A stretch of 64,000 nucleotides of DNA from Neobacillus sp. OS1-2 (GCF_030915505.1 NZ_CP133265.1:2384001-2448000), one strand, 5' to 3'. Positions 44,077 through 53,146 are shown, numbered from the stretch's first letter. The notes: generated by a model from the letters alone, not told the origin. Numbers and translations are program-made.

Positions 44077-45267
44077 TTGTCACGTGTGTTATTTATTAAT
44101 GCCGGTTCAGAAGGGCATATCAATCCAACTATTGGGGTTGTAGAAGAGCTTATTTCGCGTGGCGAAGAGGTAGTGTACTTTACAATAGAGGCCTTTCGAG
44201 AGCGAATTAAGAAGACGGGAGCTATTGTACGAACATTGGATGGTCAAAAGTTTATTAAAGCCTTTATCTTAGGTGGGAGAAATAATTTACTCGAAAGGAT
44301 CAATGGTCTTCTATTTACGGCAGATATTGTCATTCCTAGCGTGCTGGATCAAATCAAAGGAGAACAATTTGATTATATTATCCACGATTCCATGTTTGGC
44401 TGCGGCCGATTACTAGCCCAAATCCTCCAGCTTCCGGCCATCAATTCGTGTACTTCCTTTGCGCAGACAAAAGCACAATTCGATACCATGTTCGAACCGC
44501 TTTCTAAAAAAATCCCTGCGGAAACATTTGCTGAATACCAAAGATTGAAGGCAAGGGTGGAGGAGAAATATGGCATTGAAATCCATTCTCCTTACGAAGT
44601 CTATTGTAATCCGGCACCACTTACAATCGTTTATACAACGAGAGAGTTTCAACCTGGCGGAGAAGATTTTGACAGTACGTACAAATTTGTTGGACCGTCC
44701 ATCTCTCCACGGTTAACGGAAGGAAACTCCAATTTCCCAGCAATCAAAGGAAAAAGGCCAATTTATATTTCACTCGGCACGGTTTTCAACCAGGCCATTC
44801 CTTTTTATAAGCTTTGTTTCGCAGCACTTGGGAACACAGATCAAACCGTTATCATGTCTATTGGAGAAAAAGTGCGACTTTCTGATTTAGGAGAAATCCC
44901 TACAAACTTCATTGTGAAACATTATGTTGCGCAAACTGAGGTACTGAAACATACAAAATTATTTATTACACATGGTGGTATGAACAGTGTTCATGAAGGT
45001 CTCTATTACGGGGTTCCACTCATTGTTATCCCGCAAAGCGCAGACCAGCCGGTCATTGCCGAGCAAGTTGCCCGTATCGGGGCAGGTATTCAATTGCAAA
45101 TGGAGAGCTTGACGGCAAAACAGCTGAGTGAAGCAGTAGAGTATATGTTAGACCAGCCATCTTTCCATAAAACGGTTACAAATATTAGGGATTCTTTGCA
45201 AAAAACGAGTGGATATCAGCAGGCTGTTGATGAGATTTTCGAAGCTAAAGGCCGATTTGAAATCTAA
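44077..45267 (+). CDS. macrolide-type glycosyltransferase (GT1, YjiC-like)
   Basis: A 396-residue glycosyltransferase. The N-terminus is SRVLFINAGSEGHINPTIGVVEEL, and the nucleotide-sugar motif near residue 300 reads THGGMNSVHEGLYYGVPLIV, followed by ADQP. Family members glucosylate macrolides, flavonoids or steroids in the cytoplasm. A TTG start is used, since TTTAGGAG precedes it by 8 bases; an ATG at 44011 would translate the hairpin repeat. It lies directly after the UvrA-like gene, so the two may form a resistance module. Confidence 0.85.
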   Translation: MSRVLFINAGSEGHINPTIGVVEELISRGEEVVYFTIEAFRERIKKTGAIVRTLDGQKFIKAFILGGRNNLLERINGLLFTADIVIPSVLDQIKGEQFDYIIHDSMFGCGRLLAQILQLPAINSCTSFAQTKAQFDTMFEPLSKKIPAETFAEYQRLKARVEEKYGIEIHSPYEVYCNPAPLTIVYTTREFQPGGEDFDSTYKFVGPSISPRLTEGNSNFPAIKGKRPIYISLGTVFNQAIPFYKLCFAALGNTDQTVIMSIGEKVRLSDLGEIPTNFIVKHYVAQTEVLKHTKLFITHGGMNSVHEGLYYGVPLIVIPQSADQPVIAEQVARIGAGIQLQMESLTAKQLSEAVEYMLDQPSFHKTVTNIRDSLQKTSGYQQAVDEIFEAKGRFEI

Positions 45268-45372
45268 TTGTTCAACAAAACGTGAACACAAAAATACGTA
45301 ATTACTAGCTCGAACAACACAAAAATTTTTGATAGAGCAACCATGCTTATAGAAGGAATAGAGGGTGAAGAT

Positions 45373-46185
45373 TTGTACAAATTAGTGGCAATTGATGTTG
45401 ATGGGACTTTATTTAATGATCGGAAGGAAATTACGAAGGAGGTAAATGAGGCAATTCAAGCCGCAAAAGCAAAAGGGGTGAAGGTCGTTGTTTGCACAGG
45501 GAGGCCAATCGTCGGGGCCCAGCCTATCATTGAGGAATTGAAATTAACAGATGAAGATGAATATGTGATTACCTTTAATGGTGCACTTGTGCAAAATACG
45601 CATACGAATGAAGTTATTTCTGAAATTTCCTTATCATACCAAGATTTAAAAGTGTTATATGAATTGAGTTTAAAGCTTCATTCACCGATGCACTTTTTTG
45701 ACTCAAAAAATGTCTACACACCGAATAAAGACATTAACCAGTACACGGTATATGAATCTCATATCAATCAAATTCCCCTTCATTATCGGACGATAGAAGA
45801 AATACCCGCAGACTTTTTGATTCCAAAGGTTATGTTTATTGACGAACCGGAACACTTAAACAAAATCATTTCGAACATTCCGGATTCATTTAAGGAACAA
45901 TTTACATGGGTCAAAAGTGCACCGTACTTTTTAGAAATTCTTCATCCCAGCGTCAGTAAAGGGAATGCAGTCAAACAACTAGCGGAAAAACTTTCAATTA
46001 AAAGAGAAGAAGTGATTTGCATCGGCGATGGCGAAAATGATTTAAGTATGGTGGAATATGCCGGCTGTGGTGTAGCAATGGGCAATGCGGTACCAAGCGT
46101 AAAAAAGGTTGCAGAGTTTCAAACATTTTCTAATAATGAAAACGGCGTGGCATATGCCATCGAAAAACTGATATTAAACAAATAA
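45373..46185 (+). CDS. Cof-type HAD-IIB phosphatase
   Basis: A 270-residue HAD hydrolase with the nucleophile motif DVDGTLF (Asp8 and Asp10), a lysine/serine motif VVCTGRP, and the C-terminal GDGENDLSMVEYAG. It is related to YidA/YwpJ-type sugar or nucleotide phosphatases. A TTG start is preferred because GAGGGTGAAG precedes it; an ATG at 45343 would lie upstream of that site. A hydrophobic segment is absent, so it is cytoplasmic. Confidence 0.85.
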   Translation: MYKLVAIDVDGTLFNDRKEITKEVNEAIQAAKAKGVKVVVCTGRPIVGAQPIIEELKLTDEDEYVITFNGALVQNTHTNEVISEISLSYQDLKVLYELSLKLHSPMHFFDSKNVYTPNKDINQYTVYESHINQIPLHYRTIEEIPADFLIPKVMFIDEPEHLNKIISNIPDSFKEQFTWVKSAPYFLEILHPSVSKGNAVKQLAEKLSIKREEVICIGDGENDLSMVEYAGCGVAMGNAVPSVKKVAEFQTFSNNENGVAYAIEKLILNK

Positions 46186-46286
46186 ATTTTGCCTCAGATG
46201 AGCAGGTTTCCCTGTTGCGCTGCCGAAAGAGAATACGATAGATGATTTATGGCAATAGTTAATCTATGTAAATATAGGAGGTAATC

Positions 46287-46682
46287 ATGGGCAGATTAGT
46301 ACATTTTGAAATTCATGTGAATGACATGGATAGAGCCAAGAAATTTTATGGAGAAGTATTTGGATGGACGTTTCAAGATTGGAGTGAGTATGCTGGCATG
46401 CCTTACTTCGGGGCAGTGACTGGCGATGAAAGTGAACTTGGGATCAATGGTGCTTTGATGCAGCGTCAAAGTGCTCCGCCAGAACCGAACCAACCTTTAA
46501 ATGGATTTGCTTGTACCATGGGAGTGGAAAATTACGATGTAACGGAAGCAAAGATCATAGAGAATGGCGGAAAGGTCGCAATGGCCAAATATGCTCTACC
46601 TGGCATGGCGTGGCAAGGATATTTTATTGATCCTGAAGGCAATATCTTTGGGATTCATCAACCAGATGAGAATGCAAAATAG
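46287..46682 (+). CDS. VOC family protein (glyoxalase-like)
   Basis: A 131-residue protein of the CFP-30B-like VOC group: LVHFEIHVNDMDRAKKFYGEVFGWTF at the start (given by position 4-29) and QGYFIDPEGNIFGIHQP at the end. Members are usually stand-alone and of unknown substrate. A perfect AGGAGG lies 5 bases before the ATG. A terminator follows 60 bases later. Confidence 0.82.
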   Translation: MGRLVHFEIHVNDMDRAKKFYGEVFGWTFQDWSEYAGMPYFGAVTGDESELGINGALMQRQSAPPEPNQPLNGFACTMGVENYDVTEAKIIENGGKVAMAKYALPGMAWQGYFIDPEGNIFGIHQPDENAK

Positions 46683-46741
46683 AATCCATGATAGATGACC
46701 TAAAGCATATGAGTAAGATGTAGAATAGTTGTGTATAAGAT

Positions 46742-46773
46742 AAAGAAAGGCAATCCGCCTTTCTTTATTTTTA
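46742..46773 (+). terminator. intrinsic terminator after the VOC gene
   Basis: AAAGAAAGGC and GCCTTTCTTT pair around a 5-base loop, followed by ATTTTTAC. Confidence 0.85.
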
Positions 46774-46810
46774 CGTTCTTTCATTGCAGTTGGAAAAATC
46801 TATTGGTTTT

Positions 46811-47211
46811 ATGAAGAAAAGGTCGAGCGGATTTCGACATTCTTTTTTTAAAATTTCCTGGGAAAAATCAAATGATAAAAGGACTTTCCTTGTTTTTAAT
46901 CAAATGTTTAATTGAAAGGAAAATATAGGTGTTCTTGTCGAAAGGTAAGGAATGGGCCATAAGGGGCTGCTATTCGTCATGATTTTCGCATGAAAGGAAC
47001 AATCCAGCCCCAATTTTTGACATCATTTTCAGTTCCCTTATGGGTGAATTCCCTCATTCGTAAGCTTAGCCAACGTTTTAATCAAACATTTGATTAGTTT
47101 ATTTTTATTTAACCAATCGTTTGATTAGTCATGCTAACCACGAAGGTATAATAAGCTTTTTTTATAAAAACTGTTGAGAAATTTGTTGGAAAATAGATGC
47201 AATCAAAAGGA
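46811..47211. repeat. element B: second copy of the ~390 bp non-coding repeat
   Basis: This fills the gap between the VOC gene and the IclR gene. It aligns with element A without a gap from the left anchor GTCGAGCGGATTTCGAC (46822). The three operator-like palindromes are AATCAAATGTTTAATT (46898), AATCAAACATTTGATT (47080) and TAACCAATCGTTTGATTAG (47110), at offsets 76, 258 and 288, the same as in A. TTTCCTGGGAAA is also shared. The interior between offsets 90 and 230 is more diverged. No coding potential is visible. Confidence 0.85.
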
Positions 47212-47222
47212 GGAAGAGATTA

Positions 47223-48023
47223 TTAGGGTTCCCTTCCTCCAATTACTTCCATTATCCTTTTTGATGCTTCTTTGAGCATTTCCCCACAGAATGAAATCTG
47301 TTCTTCACTAATTTTTGAAGCAAAGCCGATACAGGCAATAACCATTTTTATCTCGCCGTTATGGTCAAAGATAGGTGCTGCAACACCAACAATACCCGGT
47401 GTATGTTCTTCATAGCTTACTGCATACCCTTTTTGTTTCACCTCATTTAAACTTTCCTGAAATATTTCAAAATCTGTAATGGAACTATCGGTAAATTGTT
47501 TAAAATTAACCTTTTGAATCATTTCTCTCGTTCGTTCTGCCTCAAGAAACGCTAAGTAGCACTTACCAAAAGAGGCACTGGTTACAGGGAAATGCTGTCC
47601 TATTTTTACTGTCACCTGAACAGGGTCATCCGGCGAATCAAGTTCCTCCTTGGCAACATACATTAATCGATCATTGGATAAAGGTTCAAGCAAAACACTT
47701 GTTAGCCTTGTTTGTTCGCATACGGACTTGAGGTATGGTTTAGCAAGCCTAAGGTAATCGATAAACTCTGAAGCCCTAGTGCCTAAGACGAGAAGATATG
47801 GCCCAAGATTATACTGTTTAGAATCCTCATTGTATGAAACATAGCGATAATGAATGAATAATTTTAGAATTCTATGACAGGTACTCTTATTGATAGATAA
47901 ATTCTTAGCGATTTGTGACAGGGAACGTTCCTTACTTTTATAACGACTTAAATATTCCAGAATTTTAATGGAAGCCTCTAGAGCAGGAACCTCTGATTTT
48001 TCCTTTTCATTTTGTTTTTGCAT
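47223..48023 (-). CDS. IclR family transcriptional regulator
   Basis: A 266-residue regulator. The N-terminal winged helix reads SLSQIAKNLSINKSTCHRIL and the C-terminal effector domain has FPVTSASFGKCYLA and PGIVGVAAPIFDHNGEI. IclR proteins bind short promoter palindromes and respond to acids such as glyoxylate or aromatics. It is divergent from the thiolase/acyl-CoA dehydrogenase operon, which it probably controls. AGGAGC lies 6 bases before the ATG at 48023; an ATG 21 bases upstream with AAGGTG is an alternative. Confidence 0.85.
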   Translation of the reverse strand: MQKQNEKEKSEVPALEASIKILEYLSRYKSKERSLSQIAKNLSINKSTCHRILKLFIHYRYVSYNEDSKQYNLGPYLLVLGTRASEFIDYLRLAKPYLKSVCEQTRLTSVLLEPLSNDRLMYVAKEELDSPDDPVQVTVKIGQHFPVTSASFGKCYLAFLEAERTREMIQKVNFKQFTDSSITDFEIFQESLNEVKQKGYAVSYEEHTPGIVGVAAPIFDHNGEIKMVIACIGFASKISEEQISFCGEMLKEASKRIMEVIGGREP

Positions 48024-48102
48024 GAGCAAGCTCCTATTCATCATTCCTGTACACCTTACAGGTTTAAGTTGGGTTAAATTATAAGTTTCACCCTACTATT
48101 TG

Positions 48103-48161
48103 TCAATATTGATAATTTTCCGAAAATTCAATTGACTAACAAAGGAGATGGATAGTATTAT
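48103..48161 (+). promoter_or_regulatory. thiolase operon promoter and candidate IclR operator
   Basis: TTGACT (48132-48137), an 18-base spacer and TATTAT (48156-48161) form a sigma-A promoter. Just upstream are TCAATATTGA (48103-48112, perfect) and AATTTTCCGAAAATT (48114-48128, near-perfect), which are likely regulator sites. Confidence 0.55.
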
Positions 48162-48255
48162 TGTTCCAAGTGGGGAATCTCGTTCCTTATGTGGGATGAA
48201 ATGATAAAAAGAAGGCCTCATTCCTAAATGGCCATGTGTATGAGGAGGATGGAAA

Positions 48256-49449
48256 GTGAGAAATGTTGTCATTATTGATGCTGTACGTACTGCTGTGGGG
48301 CGAATTGGAGGCAGCTTGAAGGATATTGAAGTAGATTTCCTTGCTGCAAAAGTCATCGAAGGACTTGTAGCACGAACAGGAATGAACAAAAATGAAGTTG
48401 AAGAGGTCATTATGGGACAGACCAAACAAAGTGCGGATTCTCCTAATCTAGCCCGAGTAGCTCTTTTGCGCGCCGGGCTGCCAGTTGAGGTCCCGGGTTA
48501 TACCGTTCAAAGACAATGCGGTTCAGCACTTCAGGCCATTAATAATGCAGCCTTGCAAATTATGAGTGGGATGTCAGATGTAATCATAGCCGGCGGGGCC
48601 GAATCGATGAGCACAGCCCCCTATTATATTCGAAAAGCACGCTATGGATACGGTTCAGGAAATGGAGAAATTGTTGATCCTAATACGGAAAGCCAACCAC
48701 GCTCACAGCCAATTGAAATCTATGGGAATCTCACAATGGGATATACAGCGGAAAATTTAGCCGTACAGTATAAAATATCGAGAAGGGAACAGGATGAATT
48801 TGCCTTTCGCAGTCAGGAACTTGCACAAAAAGCAATCCAGAATGAGCGGTTCCGAAAGGAAATTGTTCCTTATGAAGTTAAGCAACGAAAAGAAGTAAAA
48901 GTTTTCGAAATCGATGAGCACCCGAGATTAACCAGTCTGGAAAAGATGGCGAATTTGAAACCGGTGTTTAAAGAAAATGGTACAGTAACTGCGGGTAATA
49001 GCAGTGGGCGCAACGATGGGGCTTCTGCTGTTTTAATGATGTCGGAGGTCGCTGCACACAAATATGGCCTTAAACCAAAAGCAAAAATTATTGCTCAGGC
49101 TGTTTCGGGGGTTTCTCCTGAAATTATGGGGATTGGTCCGGTTCAGTCTACGAAGAAAGCGTTATCCATGGCAGGTCTCTCTTTAAATGATATGGGTTTA
49201 ATTGAACTGAATGAAGCCTTTGCGGCGCAGGCGCTTGCTGTAATAAAGGAACTAAATTTGAATTTGGAAAGGGTTAATGTCAATGGCGGGGCCATTGCAT
49301 TAGGTCATCCTCTTGGAGCCACAGGTGCCATTCTAATGACAAAATTAGTGCACGAAATGGAACGAAGAGAAGAAAAGTATGGGTTAGTTACTCTTTGCAT
49401 TGGAGGAGGGCAAGGGATTACAACGATTGTGGAAAATATGCGAATTTAA
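48256..49449 (+). CDS. acetyl-CoA C-acyltransferase (thiolase)
   Basis: A 397-residue thiolase. The three catalytic positions are visible: Cys88 in RQCGSALQ, His351 in GGAIALGHPLGATGA and Cys381 in LCIGGGQG. It either cleaves 3-ketoacyl-CoA in beta-oxidation or condenses acetyl-CoA. It starts with GTG after GAGGAGG. An acyl-CoA dehydrogenase follows 70 bases later, and an IclR regulator lies divergent, so a degradative role is favoured. Confidence 0.93.
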   Translation: MRNVVIIDAVRTAVGRIGGSLKDIEVDFLAAKVIEGLVARTGMNKNEVEEVIMGQTKQSADSPNLARVALLRAGLPVEVPGYTVQRQCGSALQAINNAALQIMSGMSDVIIAGGAESMSTAPYYIRKARYGYGSGNGEIVDPNTESQPRSQPIEIYGNLTMGYTAENLAVQYKISRREQDEFAFRSQELAQKAIQNERFRKEIVPYEVKQRKEVKVFEIDEHPRLTSLEKMANLKPVFKENGTVTAGNSSGRNDGASAVLMMSEVAAHKYGLKPKAKIIAQAVSGVSPEIMGIGPVQSTKKALSMAGLSLNDMGLIELNEAFAAQALAVIKELNLNLERVNVNGGAIALGHPLGATGAILMTKLVHEMERREEKYGLVTLCIGGGQGITTIVENMRI

Positions 49450-49519
49450 TGGGCTTTTTTGGAAGCAATTTTCCGTATGCGGGGTAAAGCAAATAAAATA
49501 TAGAAAGGAAGTGAAGATT

Positions 49520-50668
49520 ATGGATTTTCTTTTATCGGAAGATATCCTATCTTTAAAACAAAGCATTCGGGATTTTGTTGATAGTGAAGTGGAACCACTT
49601 GCCATGGAAATTGAAGAAAAGGATGAAATTCCTGAGAAGATTATGAACATGTCTAAGGAAATAGGCTTGTTTGGATTAAGCATCCCGGAAGAATACGGCG
49701 GAACGGGAATCGGAATGGTTGGCAAGTGTGCGATCTACGAGGAATTAGGCAGAACACATAATGGGTATACCACCGTCATCGGTGGCCATACAGGGATCGG
49801 TTCTGTTGGGATCGTAGAGATGGGAAATGAGGAACAAAGGCGAAAATATTTGCCCGCTATGGCCAGAGGGGAAATGATCGGTGCCTTTGCTTTGACAGAA
49901 CCTAGTGCAGGCTCCCATGCATCGAATTTGAAAACAACCGCGGTAAGAAAAGGAGATAAATATGTCTTAAATGGGAGCAAGCATTACATTACAAACGCGC
50001 CTATCGCGAGTGTCTTTACGGTTATGGCTGTAACAGATCCATCGAAGGGAGCAAAGGGAATTACCTCTTTTATCGTAGAGAAAGACTTTCCTGGGTTCAT
50101 AATTGGTAAAAACGAAAAGAAAATGGGTCTGCACGGATCCCATTCCGCAGAAATTTTCTTTGAAGATTGTGAAGTTCCTATAGAAAATGTACTTGGTCAA
50201 GAGGGACAAGGGTATGTCAACGCATTGAAAATTCTTGCCAATGGTCGAGCCGGGCTTGCAGCAAGAAACCTGGGTTCTTGTGATAAGCTTTTAGAGATGT
50301 CTATTAATCATGCAAATACACGAATTCAGTTTGATAAACCGATCTTTGAACAACAAATTATTCAACATTATTTGGCGGACATGGCTCTTGATATAGAAGC
50401 CTTAAGAAGTATGACCTACCGAGTTGCCTGGATGGTCGACCAAGAGATGAAGGTCATAAAGGAAGCGGCCATGGTAAAACTGTTCGGTTCCGAGGTTTAT
50501 AATCGTGTTGCCGATAAAGCCGTACAGATTCACGGAGGAATGGGTTATATTGCTGAATACCCTGTGGAACGTTTTTACCGTGATGCAAGAATAACCAAGA
50601 TTTATGAAGGAACATCCGAGATTCAAAAAAATATCATTGCAGCGCAACTAAAACGGGAATATCTTTAG
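49520..50668 (+). CDS. acyl-CoA dehydrogenase
   Basis: A 382-residue FAD enzyme. The family blocks are EEYGGTGIGM, AFALTEPSAGSHASN, SKHYITNAPIA and QIHGGMGYIAEYPVERFYRDARI, with the catalytic glutamate near residue 363 (IYEGTSEIQ). It introduces the alpha,beta double bond into acyl-CoA. The ATG at 49520 follows AAGGAAG. It is the second gene of the thiolase operon. Chain length preference is not visible. An enoyl-CoA hydratase and hydroxyacyl-CoA dehydrogenase are absent from the window. Confidence 0.93.
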   Translation: MDFLLSEDILSLKQSIRDFVDSEVEPLAMEIEEKDEIPEKIMNMSKEIGLFGLSIPEEYGGTGIGMVGKCAIYEELGRTHNGYTTVIGGHTGIGSVGIVEMGNEEQRRKYLPAMARGEMIGAFALTEPSAGSHASNLKTTAVRKGDKYVLNGSKHYITNAPIASVFTVMAVTDPSKGAKGITSFIVEKDFPGFIIGKNEKKMGLHGSHSAEIFFEDCEVPIENVLGQEGQGYVNALKILANGRAGLAARNLGSCDKLLEMSINHANTRIQFDKPIFEQQIIQHYLADMALDIEALRSMTYRVAWMVDQEMKVIKEAAMVKLFGSEVYNRVADKAVQIHGGMGYIAEYPVERFYRDARITKIYEGTSEIQKNIIAAQLKREYL

Positions 50669-51033
50669 ATTTTATAAGAAATAAGCTCCTTAAGGAAAAT
50701 AGTAAAGAGTTTACTTGAGAGGTGTAAACACTATAAAACACATAGGAAAACGCACTTGAATTCACAATATAATCACAGTGCACTTTTTATTGATATATCA
50801 GCATTATGGCGAATTTTAATTTCTTATTGTTTCCCAATTCACCTAGTAAATCACAAGGTATGAAATTATTTTTGGAAGGTGTGTGAATTTTTTTGTGATT
50901 TAGTATGTGGATTATAATTGAATAACCAGTTATTTAATATAGGCGGAGGTTTTCAGGTTATTTATCAAACTAGCTTTAGTATCTAATGTACATGAACAAC
51001 TTACAGAGCAGTTTCTCGAAAAAGGAAAATGTT
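50669..51033. other. gap after the acyl-CoA dehydrogenase, no supported gene
   Basis: This is an AT-rich stretch. A GGCGGAGG tract (50942-50949) is followed by a 25-codon frame ending at 51033 (ALVSNVHEQLTEQFLEKGK) that has no canonical start codon. Nothing else stands out. Confidence 0.4.
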
Positions 51034-51072
51034 AAAAAAGGCTTTGAGATATATGCATCTTAAAGCCTTTTT
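51033..51072. terminator. intrinsic terminator
   Basis: AAAAAAGGCTTT and AAAGCCTTTTT form a strong stem with a partly paired 16-base loop; it may act in both directions. It stands alone, about 150 bases from the minus-strand gene. Confidence 0.75.
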
Positions 51073-51222
51073 GACTTTGCAATATACAGTGAATTGTGTT
51101 GCGAAATTTATGTGATTTGTTATGTTTAGGTTTATTATGGAAAAAATAAATTCCGAGAAAATGGGAACTGCAAGTTATTTCATATCGGCCCAATCTACTA
51201 AACCTCGAACAGTAACAGGCAC

Positions 51223-51753
51223 TTAAATTACTATTTTCCTTTTTGAAAATCCCGTAATAACTAAACATGTAATAAACGCAACGGTTGTCACGATAATAGC
51301 GAATACGATTCCAAACGCCCTCATAAATATATCTTCACCTTGATAAGACGGTTTTAGGGTTACAAACATGTAAATGAAAATAATCGTTAAGACAATATAA
51401 AAACTGCTGCCAAGGACTGCCATTTTCAAACGATTTCTACTTGACCCGTGCCATGCTTTATTGATTAATATCCATAAAAAGATACTACCAGCTACTGCCA
51501 AGAACATTACAAGTAAATGGATATATGGAATCATGAAATACGTGGAAATATAGAGCACAAGACATGTTGAAAAAAAGAGAACTCCATTCATTACGAATAA
51601 GAATATGCCCGTTACAAAATGATTTTGAAACCATTTTGTACTTCGTAACTTCCGCACTAGTTTGTTGTTATCACCAAAGGTACCTATGATGGAATTCTTG
51701 AAGAATATCACAAGGATCACACCAACAAGCCCAATTAATAAAATTGATGTCAT
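51223..51753 (-). CDS. polytopic membrane protein of unknown function
   Basis: A 176-residue protein with five hydrophobic segments: SILLIGLVGVILVIFF at the N-terminus, FVTGIFLFVMNGVLFFSTCL, YIHLLVMFLAVAGSIFLWIL, SSFYIVLTIIFIYMFV and a final IVFAIIVTTVAFITCLVI. I do not recognise a family. The ATG at 51753 is preceded by AAAGAGGTGATTG; a GTG at 51762 overlaps that site. It stands alone at the border of the accessory zone. Confidence 0.7.
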   Translation of the reverse strand: MTSILLIGLVGVILVIFFKNSIIGTFGDNNKLVRKLRSTKWFQNHFVTGIFLFVMNGVLFFSTCLVLYISTYFMIPYIHLLVMFLAVAGSIFLWILINKAWHGSSRNRLKMAVLGSSFYIVLTIIFIYMFVTLKPSYQGEDIFMRAFGIVFAIIVTTVAFITCLVITGFSKRKIVI

Positions 51754-52123
51754 AACAATCACCTCTTTAAGTCAGTTTCTACTCCAATTTGTACCACACC
51801 GCTAGTTCGACTTCGTTAATCGTCAGTTGCGTATACATAGGGATATTATATATATAGTATTTCTATGTATAAGATTAAACAAAGATAATCGAATAGATTA
51901 AAAGTGAAGTCCCAAATAGGCAGTTTTTCGATTGACTACATTGCAAATTAAACAAATTCCATTTCAGCAATTGAATTTGATGCGGCTGATCTTCCTTTTT
52001 CGATTGACTGGTTTCAAAACTCTTCAAGCATAGTATTTTGTTACCAACATAAATGTACATATAGAAAATAGAAAAGAACTGTAAATCCCTTGATAATAAA
52101 GGGTTTCTTAGTTACCAACATTA
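51754..52123. other. non-coding stretch with a palindrome and a 14-base direct repeat
   Basis: TATACATAG (51832) and CTATGTATA (51862) form inverted arms 21 bases apart. TTTTTCGATTGACT occurs at about 51927 and 52005. No supported gene is visible; the only long frame (minus strand, 51875-52060) looks like chance. Confidence 0.4.
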
Positions 52124-52322
52124 ATGTCTGTGAACAGAGGTATCCTTCCTGAGTTATCCAAGCTGACGGCGATGACCCATGAAGAGCTAATCACGTTGGA
52201 ACCGTCAATGATCATCCTGGATGAATTTCACGCTGCGGGGCAGAAAAATGGGGAAGAGCGGTCATGTGTTTTTGGGGCAGGATATTAAGGATTGGATAGA
52301 CAAATATACTAAAAGAAAATGA
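52124..52322 (+). pseudogene. DEAD/DEAH-type helicase remnant
   Basis: A 54-codon frame begins MSVNRGILPELSKLTAM and contains TLEPSMIILDEFHAAG, where ILDEFH is the helicase motif II (DExH box). It ends early at 52288. A second frame (FLGQDIKDWIDKYTKRK) overlaps and continues to 52322. A frameshift and internal deletion therefore left two fragments of a larger helicase. An intrinsic terminator follows. Confidence 0.55.
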
Positions 52323-52360
52323 ATAAACCTTGATTGGCATTTAGCCTTTCAAGGTTTATT
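52322..52360 (+). terminator. intrinsic terminator after the helicase remnant
   Basis: AATAAACCTTG and CAAGGTTTATT form a perfect 11-base stem around a 17-base loop. Confidence 0.6.
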
Positions 52361-52509
52361 AAGATTATGGTTATAAATGAATATAAGTGAACCTAATGTG
52401 GGGAAATCATCCATTAATATTACTTCTTAGGATGGTTCTTATTTAATGATAAGAATATCCTTTTAACTGTTTAGATTAAGTTAACAATTGTGCTTAAACG
52501 ATTAGTAAT

Positions 52510-52715
52510 TTATTCATCATAATCTATATCTCGGTTAAATATCATATCGGCATCATCAATAATTCCTCCTTGGTATCCTCGAAAATCATCTTCATCGAAA
52601 TCATGATCATAATCATAGTCTGGTTCTGGATTAATTTTTTTTGATATATTTTCTCAGCACCATACTGAAGCAAAGAATTAATTTGCATATCCAAATTTTG
52701 TTCTTCTGAACTCAT
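52510..52715 (-). pseudogene. frameshifted small acidic protein gene
   Basis: The minus-strand frame starts MSSEEQNLDMQINSLLQYG and runs into an eight-A run, where the frame must change. The next frame then reads EPDYDYDHDFDEDDFRGYQG and IIDDADMIFNRDIDYDE before the stop. Joined, it would be a strongly acidic protein of about 68 residues. The break at the A run may be a real decay, a programmed slip or a sequencing error. I do not recognise it. Confidence 0.5.
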
Positions 52716-53146
52716 ATGACCATATTGTAAATTATTAGGCAGACCCTCTTACCTAAATTCATACTGAATTTCCAAATTTTAGTTTATTGCTATTAGGTTT
52801 ATGATAAGATAATAGTGTAGTATAAAACTTTTGGATAGGGGTGAAAAATTATTGTTGATAGAATTTATTTAACAAAACTTTCCTTTATGTCGACTGCAAC
52901 TACTGAGTGTTCAGCGGTAATGTAATTCCTCAAAAGGCCCTAATTATTACCAATATTAACAAACCCACCTTCATGAGATTTCTACTTAAATACTATTAAC
53001 AGTTTAAGTCAAATTCAATAACATTAACAAGTTTGGAAAATTTTAGATAAACATCTAAGGTAGCAATTAGGTCTTAATTTCATGATAGGGGTGAGGTGAG
53101 GAACGATAATATTGTTATTCAACTTTTAAAAAGGGAGAGGAAGGAT
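52716..53146. other. AT-rich spacer before the first secreted-protein gene
   Basis: TTGCTA-N-TATGATAAGATAAT near 52790-52815 looks like a promoter, and GGATAGGGGTG (52833-52843) like a ribosome site. The frame after it lacks a canonical start (ATT) and ends after 26 codons. The region may be a leader or a decayed gene. Confidence 0.35.

Noticed and set aside
50958-51033. A short frame (ALVSNVHEQLTEQFLEKGK) after a good GGCGGAGG tract
   Set aside because: No canonical start codon; it may be a remnant but cannot be supported as a gene.
51875-52060. A 61-codon minus-strand frame
   Set aside because: It contains the TTTTTCGATTGACT direct repeat, lacks a ribosome site and has no family pattern.
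52843-52925. A 26-codon frame after GGATAGGGGTG with an ATT start
   Set aside because: Non-canonical start and no conserved feature.
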